The notes below the pieces were generated by a model. That model saw only the letters and a list, made by a program, of their open reading frames with translations. It was not told the DNA's origin and did no database searches. Source: Lagopus muta (lineage: Eukaryota; Chordata; Aves; Galliformes; Phasianidae). From it: a DNA stretch of 64,000 nucleotides. The stretch spans positions 14,323,501 through 14,387,500 of the forward strand of contig NC_064447.1 in NCBI RefSeq assembly GCF_023343835.1, given 5' to 3'. The number at the start of each line of letters is the position of its first letter. Within the stretch, counting starts at the first letter, position 1. Position numbers and translations under genes: made by a program. Below are positions 34,344-47,924 of this stretch, one piece after another.

Positions 34344-37300
34344 ATGAGTGACTATAAACATCAGTCACAATCCATAAATTTTAGACACGACTTCTTTAGC
34401 TACACCAACCCCCCTATCAGTGACTTTAACCATGATTCACAACCAACACCTCTTAGCCATGTCTTCTTCACACATGCCAGCCCTCCAATCAGTGACTTTA
34501 ACCATGAGTCACAACCAACACCTTTAAGCCACCAGAACATCAGCCACCCCAGCCCTCCCATCAATGACATTTTCCATCAGTCCTAGGGAACACCATTTAA
34601 CCAGAAATTATTTAGGGTCGCCAACCCTCCCATCAGTGACTTGAACCATCAGTCACAACCAACACCTTTAAGCCATCAGTACCTCAGCCTCGCCAGCCCT
34701 CCCACCAGTGACAATTTCCATCAGTCACATGAACAACCATCATGCCAGCCACACTTTAGCCTCAGCAGCCCTCCCAGCAGTGACTTTAACCATCAGTCAC
34801 AATAACCATCATGCCAGCCACCCTTTAGACACGCCAGCCCTCCCATCGGTGACTTTAACCATCAGTCACAACCAACACCTTGAAGTCATCAGAACATCAG
34901 CCTCGCCAGCCCTCCCACCAGTGACATGTTACATCAATCACAAGAAAAACCTTCATGCCAGCCATACTTTAGCCTCGCCAGCCCTCCCACCAATGACTTT
35001 TAACCATCAGTCACAAACAGCATCTCTAAGCCACCTGTACCACAGCCTCGCCAGCCCTCCCACCAGTGACATGTTACATCAATCACAAGAAAAACCATCA
35101 TGCCAGCCACTCTTTAGTCATGCCAGCCCTCCCATCAGTGACATTTTCCATCAGTCACAACAGACACCTTTAAGCCATCAGTACCTCAGCCTCGACAGCC
35201 TTCCAACCAGTGACTTTAACCACCAGTTACAAGAAAAACCTTCATGCCAGCCATACTTTAGCCTCGCCAGCCCTCCCACCAATGACTTTTAACCATCAGT
35301 CACAAACAGCATCTCTAAGCCACCTGTACCACAGCCTCGCCAGCCCTCCCATCAGTGACTTGAACCATCAGTCACAACCAACACCTTTAAGCCAGACATA
35401 CTGTAGCCACGCCAGCCCTGCCACCACTGACTTGAACCAATAGCCACAACCAGGACCTCTAAGCCATCAGTACCTCAGCCTCGCCAGCCCTCCCACCAGT
35501 GACTTTAACCATCAGTCACAGCAAAAACCTTTATGACAGCCATACTTTAGCCATGCCAGTCTCCCATCAGTGACTATAGCCATCACTCACAACCAAGGCC
35601 TTTTACCCATCCATACTTCAGACATTCCGATGTTCCTATCAGTGACATTAACCATCAATAAAAACCAACAACTGTTAGCCCTCAATAGTTAGACCATGCC
35701 AGGGCTCCCATTAGTGACTTGAATGATCAGTTAAAACCCAGCACTCCCAATCTGTGACTTTAACTAACCATCAGAACCGACAACTTTTGGCCATCAATAC
35801 TTCAGCCATGCCAGCCTTCCCAATCCGTGACTTGAACCATCAGTCACAACCAACACCTTTAAGCCAGCCATACTTTAGCCACGCCAGCCCCGCCACCACT
35901 GACTTTAACCAATAGCCACAACCAGGACCTTTAAGCCATCAGTACCTCAGCCTCGCCAGCCCTCCCACCAGTGACAATTTCCATCAGTCACATGAACAAC
36001 CATCATGCCAGCCACACTTTAGCCTCGCCAGCCCTCCCATCAGTGACTTTAACCACCAGTCACAATAACCATCATGCCAGCCACACTTTAGCCTCGCCAG
36101 CCCTCCCATCAGTGACTTTAACCACCAGTCACAATAACCATCATGCCAGCCACACTTTAGCCTCGCCAGCCCGCACACCAGTGACATGTTACATCAATCA
36201 CAAGAAGAACCATAATGCCAGCCACTCTTTAGCCATGCCAGCCCTCCCATCAGTGACATTTTCCATCAGTCACATGAACAACCATAAGCCAGCCACACTT
36301 TAGCCTCGCCAGCCCTCCCAGCAGTGACTTTAACCATCAGTCACAATAAACATCATGCCAGCCACCCTTTAGACACGCCAGCCCTCCCATCAGTGACTTC
36401 AACCATCAGTCACAACCAACACCTTTAAGCCATCAGAACATCAGCCTCGCCAGCCCTCCCACCAGTGACATGTTACATCAATCACAAGAAGAACCATCAT
36501 GCCAGCCACTCTTTAGCCATGCCAGCCCTCCCATCAGTGACATTTTCCATCAGTCACAACAGACACCTTTAAGCCATCAGTACCTCAGCCTCGCCAGCCC
36601 TCCCATTAGTGACTTGAACCATCAGTCACAGCAAAAACCTTTATGACAGCCATACTTTAGCCAAGCCAGCCCTCCCATCAGTGACTATAGCCTTCACTCA
36701 CAACCAAGACCTTTTACCCATCCATACTTCAGACATTCCGATGTTCCTATCAGTGACATTAACCATCAATAAAAACCAACAACTGTTAGCCCTCAATAGT
36801 TAGACCATGCCAGGGCTCCCATTAGTGACTTGAATGATCAGTTAAAACCCAGTACTCCCAATCTGTGACTTTAACTAACCATCAGAACCGACAACTTTTG
36901 GCCATCAATACTTCAGCCATGCCAGCCTTCCCAATCCGTGACTTGAACCATCAGTCACAACCAACACCTTTAAGCCAGCCATACTTTAGCCACGCCAGCC
37001 CTGCCACCACTGACTTGAACCAATAGCCACAACCAAGACCTTTAAGCCATCAGTACCTCAGCCTCGCCAGCCCTCCCACCAGTGACAATTTCCATCAGTC
37101 ACATGAACAACCATCATGCCAGCCACACTTTAGCCTCGCCAGCCCTCCCAGCAGTGACTTTAACCACCAGTCACAACAATAATGATCATGCCAGCCACCC
37201 TTTAGACACGCCAGCCCTCCCATCAGTGACTTTAACCATCAGTCACAACCAACACCATTAAGTCATCAGAACATCAGCCTCGCCAGCCCTCCCACCAGTG

Positions 37301-37828
37301 ACATGTTACATCAATCACAAGAAGAACCATCATGCCAGCCACCCTTTAGCCATGCCAGACCTCCCATCAGTGACATTTTCCATCAGTCACAACAGACACC
37401 TTTAAGCCATCAGTACCTCAGCCTCGCCTGCCCTCCCATCAGTGACTTGAACCATCAGTCACAGCAAAAACCTTTATGACAGCCATACTTTAGCCAAGCC
37501 AGCCCTCCCATCAGTGACTATAGCCATCACTCACAACCAAGACCTTTTACCCATCCATACTTCAGACATTCCGATGTTCCTATCAGTGACATTAACCATC
37601 AATAAAAACCAACAACTGTTAGCCCTCAATAGTTAGACCATGCCAGGGCTCCCATTAGTGACGTGAATGATCAGTTAAAACCCAGTACTCCCAATCTGTG
37701 ACTTTAACTAACCATCAGAACCGACAACTTTTGGCCATCAATACTTCAGCCATGCCAGCCTTCCTATCAGTGACCATCAGTCACAACCAAGACCTTGTAG
37801 CCATCAGATCTTCAGCCATGCCAGCCTT
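34344..37828. repeat. Higher-order block 6 (3,485 bp)
   Basis: 71 bp, one monomer, longer than the canonical block. Shares the internally duplicated MLHQSQEKPS-type monomers (34708-35292) with block 3. Confidence 0.88.
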
Positions 37829-40800
37829 ATGAGTGACTATAAACATCAGTCACAATCCATAAATTTTAGACACGACTTCTTTAGCTACACCAACCCCCCT
37901 ATCAGTGACTTTAACCATGATTCACAACCAACACCTCTTAGCCATGTCTTCTTCACACATGCCAGCCCTCCAATCAGTGACTTTAACCATGAGTCACAAC
38001 CAACACCTTTAAGCCACCAGAACATCAGCCACCCCAGCCCTCCCATCAATGACATTTTCCATCAGTCCTAGGGAACACCATTTAACCAGAAATTATTTAG
38101 GGTCGCCAACCCTCCCATCAGTGACTTGAACCATCAGTCACAACCAACACCTTTAAGCCATCAGTACCTCAGCCTCGCCAGCCCTCCCACCAGTGACAAT
38201 TTCCATCAGTCACATGAACAACCATCATGCCAGCCACACTTTAGCCTCAGCAGCCCTCCCAGCAGTGACTTTAACCATCAGTCACAATAACCATCATGCC
38301 AGCCACCCTTTAGACACGCCAGCCCTCCCATCGGTGACTTTAACCATCAGTCACAACCAACACCTTGAAGTCATCAGAACATCAGCCTCGCCAGCCCTCC
38401 CACCAGTGACATGTTACATCAATCACAAGAAAAACCTTCATGCCAGCCATACTTTAGCCTCGCCAGCCCTCCCACCAATGACTTTTAACCATCAGTCACA
38501 AACAGCATCTCTAAGCCACCTGTACCACAGCCTCGCCAGCCCTCCCATCAGTGACTTGAGCCATCAGTCACAACCAACACCTTTAAGCCAGCCATACTGT
38601 AGCCACGCCAGCCCTGCCACCACTGACTTGAACCAATAGCCACAACCAGGACCTTTAAGCCATCAGTACCTCAGCCTCGCCAGCCCTCCCACCAGTGACT
38701 TTAACCATCAGTCACAGCAAAAACCTTTATGACAGCCATACTTTAGCCATGCCAGTCTCCCATCAGTGACTATAGCCATCACTCACAACCAAGGCCTTTT
38801 ACCCATCCATACTTCAGACATTCCGATGTTCCTATCAGTGACATTAACCATCAATAAAAACCAACAACTGTTAGCCCTCAATAGTTAGACCATGCTAGGG
38901 CTCCCATTAGTGACTTGAATGATCAGTTAAAACCCAGTACTCCCAATCTGTGACTTTAACTAACCATCAGAACCGACAACTTTTGGCCATCAATACTTCA
39001 GCCATGCCAGCCTTCCCAATCCGTGACTTGAACCATCAGTCACAACCAACACCTTTAAGCCAGCCATACTTTAGCCACGCCAGCCCCGCCACCACTGACT
39101 TTAACCAATAGCCACAACCAGGACCTTTAAGCCATCAGTACCTCAGCCTCGCCAGCCCTCCCACCAGTGACAATTTCCATCAGTCACATGAACAACCATC
39201 ATGCCAGCCACACTTTAGCCTCGCCAGCCCTCCCATCAGTGACTTTAACCACCAGTCACAATAACCATCATGCCAGCCACACTTTAGCCTCGCCAGCCCG
39301 CACACCAGTGACATGTTACATCAATCACAAGAAGAACCATAATGCCAGCCACTCTTTAGCCATGCCAGCCCTCCCATCAGTGACATTTTCCATCAGTCAC
39401 ATGAACAACCATAAGCCAGCCACACTTTAGCCTCGCCAGCCCTCCCAGCAGTGACTTTAACCATCAGTCACAATAAACATCATGCCAGCCACCCTTTAGA
39501 CACGCCAGCCCTCCCATCAGTGACTTCAACCATCAGTCACAACCAACACCTTTAAGCCATCAGAACATCAGCCTCACCAGCCCTCCCACCAGTGACATGT
39601 TACATCAATCACAAGAAGAACCATCATGCCAGCCACTCTTTAGCCATGCCAGCCCTCCCATCAGTGACATTTTCCATCAGTCACAACAGACACCTTTAAG
39701 CCATCAGTACCTCAGCCTCGCCAGCCCTCCCATCAGTGACTTGAACCATCAGTCACAGCAAAAACCTTTATGACAGCCATACTTTAGCCAAGCCAGTCTC
39801 CCATCAGTGACTATAGCCTTCACTCACAACCAAGACCTTTTACCCATCCATACTTCAGACATTCCGATGTTCCTATCAGTGACATCAACCATCAATAAAA
39901 ACCAACAACTGTTAGCCCTCAATAGTTAGACCATGCCAGGGCTCCCATTAGTGACTTGAATGATCAGTTAAAACCCAGTACTCCCAATCTGTGACTTTAA
40001 CTAACCATCAGAACCGACAACTTTTGGCCATCAATACTTCAGCCATGCCAGCCTTCCCAATCCGTGACTTGAACCATCAGTCACAACCAACACCTTTAAG
40101 CCAGCCATACTTTAGCCACGCCAGCCCTGCCACCACTGACTTGAACCAATAGCCACAACCAAGACCTTTAAGCCATCAGTACCTCAGCCTCGCCAGCCCT
40201 CCCACCAGTGACAATTTCCATCAGTCACATGAACAACCATAAGCCAGCCACTCTTTAGCCATACCAGCCCTCCCACCAGTGACTTTAACCATCAGTCACA
40301 GCAAAAACCTTTATGACAGCCATACTTTAGCCAAGCCAGCCCTCCCATCAGTGACAATTTCCATCAGTCACATGAACAACCATCATGCCAGCCACACTTT
40401 AGCCTCGCCAGCCCTCCCAGCAGTGACTTTAACCACCAGTCACAACAATAATGATCATGCCAGCCACCCTTTAGAAACACCAGCCCTCCCATCAGTGACT
40501 TTAACCATCAGTCACAACCAACACCATTAAGTCATCAGAACATCAGCCTCGCCAGCCCTCCCACCAGTGACATGTTACATCAATCACAAGAAGAACCATC
40601 ATGCCAGCCACCCTTTAGCCATGCCAGACCTCCCATCAGTGACATTTTCCATCAGTCACAACAGACACCTTTAAGCCATCAGTACCTCAGCCTCGCCTGC
40701 CCTCCCATCAGTGACTTGAACCATCAGTCACAGCAAAAACCTTTATGACAGCCATACTTTAGCCAAGCCAGCCCTCCCATCAGTGACTATAGCCATCACT

Positions 40801-41097
40801 CACAACCAAGACCTTTTACCCATCCATACTTCAGACATTCCGATGTTCCTATCAGTGACATTAACCATCAATAAAAACCAACAACTGTTAGCCCTCAATA
40901 GTTAGACCATGCCAGGGCTCCCATTAGTGACGTGAATGATCAGTTAAAACCCAGTACTCCCAATCTGTGACTTTAACTAACCATCAGAACCGACAACTTT
41001 TGGCCATCAATACTTCAGCCATGCCAGCCTTCCTATCAGTGACCATCAGTCACAACCAAGACCTTGTAGCCATCAGATCTTCAGCCATGCCAGCCTT
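37829..41097. repeat. Higher-order block 7 (3,269 bp)
   Basis: 145 bp, two monomers, shorter than canonical. Its second half shares GCCTCACCAG (near 39573) and CCAGTCTCCC with block 9 at a shift of 6,827 bp. Confidence 0.86.
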
Positions 41098-44000
41098 ATG
41101 AGTGACTATAAACATCAGTCACAATCCATAAATTTTAGACACGACTTCTTTAGCTACACCAACCCCCCTATCAGAGACTTTAACCATGATTCACAACCAA
41201 CACCTCTTAGCCATGTCTTCTTCACACATGCCAGCCCTCCAATCAGTGACTTTAACCATGAGTCACAACCAACACCTTTAAGCCACCAGAACATCAGCCA
41301 CCCCAGCCCTCCCATCAATGACATTTTCCATCAGTCCTAGGGAACACCATTTAACCAGAAATTATTTAGGGTCGCCAACCCTCCCATCAGTGACTTGAAC
41401 CATCAGTCACAACCAACACCTTTAAGCCATCAGTACCTCAGCCTCGCCAGCCCTCCCACCAGTGACAATTTCCATCAGTCACATGAACAACCATCATGCC
41501 AGCCACACTTTAGCCTCAGCAGCCCTCCCAGCAGTGACTTTAACCATCAGTCACAATAACCATCATGCCAGCCACCCTTTAGACACGCCAGCCCTCCCAT
41601 CGGTGACTTTAACCATCAGTTACAACCAACACCTTGAAGTCATCAGAACATCAGCCTCGCCAGCCCTCCCACCAGTGACATGTTACATCAATCACAAGAA
41701 AAACCATCATGCCAGCCACTCTTTAGTCATGCCAGCCCTCCCATCAGTGACATTTTCCATCAGTCACAACAGACACCTTTAAGCCATCAGTACCTCAGCC
41801 TCGACAGCCTTCCAACCAGTGACTTTAACCACCAGTTACAAGAAAAACCTTCATGCCAGCCATACTTTAGCCTCGCCAGCCCTCCCACCAATGACTTTTA
41901 ACCATCAGTCACAAACAGCATCTCTAAGCCACCTGTACCACAGCCTCGCCAGCCCTCCCATCAGTGACTTGAACCATCAGTCACAACCAACACCTTTAAG
42001 CCAGCCATACTGTAGCCACACCAGCCCTGCCACCACTGACTTGAACCAATAGCCACAACCAGGACCTTTAAGCCATCAGTACCTCAGCCTCGCCAGCCCT
42101 CCCACCAGTGACTTTAACCATCAGTCACAGCAAAAACCTTTATGACAGCCATACTTTAGCCATGCCAGTCTCCCATCAGTGACTATAGCCATCACTCATA
42201 ACCAAGGCCTTTTACCCATCCATACTTCAGACATTCCGATGTTCCTATCAGTGACATTAACCATCAATAAAAACCAACAACTGTTAGCCCTCAATAGTTA
42301 GACCATGCCAGGGCTCCCATTAGTGACTTGAATGATCAGTTAAAACCCAGTACTCCCAATCTGTGACTTTAACTAACCATCAGAACCGACAACTTTTGGC
42401 CATCAATACTTCAGCCATGCCAGCCTTCCCAATCCGTGACTTGAACCATCAGTCACAACCAACACCTTTAAGCCAGCCATACTTTAGCCACGCCAGCCCC
42501 GCCACCACTGACTTTAACCAATAGCCACAACCAGGACCTTTAAGCCATCAGTACCTCAGCCTCGCCAGCCCTCCCACCAGTGACAATTTCCATCAGTCAC
42601 ATGAACAACCATCATGCCAGCCACACTTTAGCCTCGCCAGCCCTCCCATCAGTGACTTTAACCACCAGTCACAATAACCATCATGCCAGCCACACTTTAG
42701 CCTCGCCAGCCCGCACACCAGTGACATGTTACATCAATCACAAGAAGAACCATAATGCCAGCCACTCTTTAGCCATGCCAGCCCTCCCATCAGTGACATT
42801 TTCCATCAGTCACATGAACAACCATAAGCCAGCCACACTTTAGCCTCGCCAGCCCTCCCAGCAGTGACTTTAACCATCAGTCACAATAAACATCATGCCA
42901 GCCACCCTTTAGACACGCCAGCCCTCCCATCAGTGACTTCAACCATCAGTCACAACCAACACCTTTAAGCCATCAGAACATCAGCCTCGCCAGCCCTCCC
43001 ACCAGTGACATGTTACATCAATCACAAGAAGAACCATCATGCCAGCCACTCTTTAGCCATGCCAGCCCTCCCATCAGTGACATTTTCCATCAGTCACAAC
43101 AGACACCTTTAAGCCATCAGTACCTCAGCCTCGCCAGCCCTCCCATCAGTGACTTGAACCATCAGTCACAGCAAAAACCTTTATGACAGCCATACTTTAG
43201 CCAAGCCAGCCCTCCCATCAGTGACTATAGCCTTCACTCACAACCAAGACCTTTTACCCATCCATTCTTCAGACATTCCGATGTTCCTATCAGTGACATT
43301 AACCATCAATAAAAACCAACAACTGTTAGCCCTCAATAGTTAGACCATGCCAGGGCTCCCATTAGTGACTTGAATGATCAGTTAAAACCCAGTACTCCCA
43401 ATCTGTGACTTTAACTAACCATCAGAACCAACAACTTTTGGCCATCAATACTTCAGCCATGCCAGCCTTCCCAATCCGTGACTTGAACCATCAGTCACAA
43501 CCAACGCCTTTAAGCCAGCCATACTTTAGCCACGCCAGCCCTGCCACCACTGACTTGAACCAATAGCCACAACCAAGACCTTTAAGCCATCAGTACCTCA
43601 GCCTCGCCAGCCCTCCCACCAGTGACAATTTCCATCAGTCACATGAACAACCATAAGCCAGCCACTCTTTAGCCATACCAGCCCTCCCACCAGTGACTTT
43701 AACCATCAGTCACAGCAAAAACCTTTATGACAGCCATACTTTAGCCAAGCCAGCCCTCCCATCAGTGACAATTTCCATCAGTCACATGAACAACCATCAT
43801 GCCAGCCACACTTTAGCCTCGCCAGCCCTCCCAGCAGTGACTTTAACCACCAGTCACAACAATAATGATCATGCCAGCCACCCTTTAGAAACACCAGCCC
43901 TCCCATCAGTGACTTTAACCATCAGTCACAACCAACACCATTAAGTCATCAGAACATCAGCCTCGCCAGCCCTCCCACCAGTGACATGTTACATCAATCA

Positions 44001-44511
44001 CAAGAAGAACCATCATGCCAGCCACCCTTTAGCCATGCCAGACCTCCCATCAGTGACATTTTCCATCAGTCACAACAGACACCTTTAAGCCATCAGTACC
44101 TCAGCCTCGCCTGCCCTCCCATCAGTGACTTGAACCATCAGTCACAGCAAAAACCTTTATGACAGCCATACTTTAGCCAAGCCAGCCCTCCCATCAGTGA
44201 CTATAGCCATCACTCACAACCAAGACCTTTTACCCATCCATACTTCAGACATTCCGATGTTCCTATCAGTGACATTAACCATCAATAAAAACCAACAACT
44301 GTTAGCCCTCAATAGTTAGACCATGCCAGGGCTCCCATTAGTGACGTGAATGATCAGTTAAAACCCAGTACTCCCAATCTGTGACTTTAACTAACCATCA
44401 GAACCGACAACTTTTGGCCATCAATACTTCAGCCATGCCAGCCTTCCTATCAGTGACCATCAGTCACAACCAAGACCTTGTAGCCATCAGATCTTCAGCC
44501 ATGCCAGCCTT
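41098..44511. repeat. Higher-order block 8 (3,414 bp)
   Basis: First half of a 6,827-bp two-block unit that is repeated at 47925. Near-identical to block 4 but has CACAATAACC instead of CACTATAACC. Confidence 0.9.
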
Positions 44512-47500
44512 ATGAGTGACTATAAACATCAGTCACAATCCATAAATTTTAGACACGACTTCTTTAGCTACACCAACCCCCCTATCAGTGACTTTAACCA
44601 TGATTCACAACCAACACCTCTTAGCCATGTCTTCTTCACATATTCCAGCCCTCCAATCAGTGACTTTAACCATGAGTCACAACCAACACCTTTAAGCCAC
44701 CAGAACATCAGCCACCCCAGCCCTCCCATCAATGACATTTTCCATCAGTCCTAGGGAACACCATTTAACCAGAAATTATTTAGGGTCGCCAACCCTCCCA
44801 TCAGTGACTTGAACCATCAGTCACAACCAACACCTTTAAGCCATCAGTACCTCAGCCTCGCCAGCCCTCCCACCAGTGACAATTTCCATCAGTCACATGA
44901 ACAACCATCATGCCAGCCACACTTTAGCCTCAGCAGCCCTCCCAGCAGTGACTTTAACCATCAGTCACAATAACCATCATGCCAGCCACCCTTTAGACAC
45001 GCCAGCCCTCCCATCGGTGACTTTAACCATCAGTCACAACCAACACCTTGAAGTCATCAGAACATCAGCCTCGCCAGCCCTCCCACCAGTGACATGTTAC
45101 ATCAATCACAAGAAAAACCATCATGCCAGCCACTCTTTAGTCATGCCAGCCCTCCCATCAGTGACATTTTCCATCAGTCACAACAGACACCTTTAAGCCA
45201 TCAGTACCTCAGCCTCGACAGCCTTCCAACCAGTGACTTTAACCACCAGTTACAAGAAAAACCTTCATGCCAGCCATACTTTAGCCTCGCCAGCCCTCCC
45301 ACCAATGACTTTTAACCATCAGTCACAAACAGCATCTCTAAGCCACCTGTACCACAGCCTCGCCAGCCCTCCCATCAGTGACTTGAACCATCAGTCACAA
45401 CCAACACCTTTAAGCCAGACATACTGTAGCCACGCCAGCCCTGCCACCACTGACTTGAACCAATAGCCACAAAAAGGACCTTTAAGCCATCAGTACCTCA
45501 GCCTCGCCAGCCCTCCCACCAGTGACTTTAACCATCAGTCACAGCAAAAACCTTTATGACAGCCATACTTTAGCCATGCCAGTCTCCCATCAGTGACTAT
45601 AGCCATCACTCACAACCAAGGCCTTTTACCCATCCATACTTCAGACATTCCGATGTTCCTATCAGTGACATTAACCATCAATAAAAACCAACAACTGTTA
45701 GCCCTCAATAGTTAGACCATGCCAGGGCTCCCATTAGTGACTTGAATGATCAGTTAAAACCCAGCACTCCCAATCTGTGACTTTAACTAACCATCAGAAC
45801 CGACAACTTTTGGCCATCAATACTTCAGCCATGCCAGCCTTCCCAATCCGTGACTTGAACCATCAGTCACAACCAACACCTTTAAGCCAGCCATACTTTA
45901 GCCACGCCAGCCCCGCCACCACTGACTTTAACCAATAGCCACAACCAGGACCTTTAAGCCATCAGTACCTCAGCCTCGCCAGCCCTCCCACCAGTGACAA
46001 TTTCCATCAGTCACATGAACAACCATCATGCCAGCCACACTTTAGCCTCGCCAGCCCTCCCATCAGTGACTTTAACCACCAGTCACAATAACCATCATGC
46101 CAGCCACACTTTAGCCTCGCCAGCCCGCACACCAGTGACATGTTACATCAATCACAAGAAGAACCATAATGCCAGCCACTCTTTAGCCATGCCAGCCCTC
46201 CCATCAGTGACATTTTCCATCAGTCACATGAACAACCATAAGCCAGCCACACTTTAGCCTCGCCAGCCCTCCCAGCAGTGACTTTAACCATCAGTCACAA
46301 TAAACATCATGCCAGCCACCCTTTAGACACGCCAGCCCTCCCATCAGTGACTTCAACCATCAGTCACAACCAACACCTTTAAGCCATCAGAACATCAGCC
46401 TCACCAGCCCTCCCACCAGTGACATGTTACATCAATCACAAGAAGAACCATCATGCCAGCCACTCTTTAGCCATGCCAGCCCTCCCATCAGTGACATTTT
46501 CCATCAGTCACAACAGACACCTTTAAGCCATCAGTACCTCAGCCTCGCCAGCCCTCCCATCAGTGACTTGAACCATCAGTCACAGCAAAAACCTTTATGA
46601 CAGCCATACTTTAGCCAAGCCAGTCTCCCATCAGTGACTATAGCCTTCACTCACAACCAAGACCTTTTACCCATCCATACTTCAGACATTCCGATGTTCC
46701 TATCAGTGACATCAACCATCAATAAAAACCAACAACTGTTAGCCCTCAATAGTTAGACCATGCCAGGGCTCCCATTAGTGACTTGAATGATCAGTTAAAA
46801 CCCAGTACTCCCAATCTGTGACTTTAACTAACCATCAGAACCGACAACTTTTGGCCATCAATACTTCAGCCATGCCAGCCTTCCCAATCCGTGACTTGAA
46901 CCATCAGTCACAACCAACACCTTTAAGCCAGCCATACTTTAGCCACGCCAGCCCTGCCACCACTGACTTGAACCAATAGCCACAACCAAGACCTTTAAGC
47001 CATCAGTACCTCAGCCTCGCCAGCCCTCCCACCAGTGACAATTTCCATCAGTCACATGAACAACCATAAGCCAGCCACTCTTTAGCCATACCAGCCCTCC
47101 CACCAGTGACTTTAACCATCAGTCACAGCAAAAACCTTTATGACAGCCATACTTTAGCCAAGCCAGCCCTCCCATCAGTGACAATTTCCATCAGTCACAT
47201 GAACAACCATCATGCCAGCCACACTTTAGCCTCGCCAGCCCTCCCAGCAGTGACTTTAACCACCAGTCACAACAATAATGATCATGCCAGCCACCCTTTA
47301 GAAACACCAGCCCTCCCATCAGTGACTTTAACCATCAGTCACAACCAACACCATTAAGTCATCAGAACATCAGCCTCGCCAGCCCTCCCACCAGTGACAT
47401 GTTACATCAATCACAAGAAGAACCATCATGCCAGCCACCCTTTAGCCATGCCAGACCTCCCATCAGTGACATTTTCCATCAGTCACAACAGACACCTTTA

Positions 47501-47924
47501 AGCCATCAGTACCTCAGCCTCGCCTGCCCTCCCATCAGTGACTTGAACCATCAGTCACAGCAAAAACCTTTATGACAGCCATACTTTAGCCAAGCCAGCC
47601 CTCCCATCAGTGACTATAGCCATCACTCACAACCAAGACCTTTTACCCATCCATACTTCAGACATTCCGATGTTCCTATCAGTGACATTAACCATCAATA
47701 AAAACCAACAACTGTTAGCCCTCAATAGTTAGACCATGCCAGGGCTCCCATTAGTGACGTGAATGATCAGTTAAAACCCAGTACTCCCAATCTGTGACTT
47801 TAACTAACCATCAGAACCGACAACTTTTGGCCATCAATACTTCAGCCATGCCAGCCTTCCTATCAGTGACCATCAGTCACAACCAAGACCTTGTAGCCAT
47901 CAGATCTTCAGCCATGCCAGCCTT
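44512..47924. repeat. Higher-order block 9 (3,413 bp)
   Basis: Carries the private variants CACATATTCCAGCCC (44636) and CACAAAAAGGACC (near 45470), shared only with block 11. Confidence 0.9.
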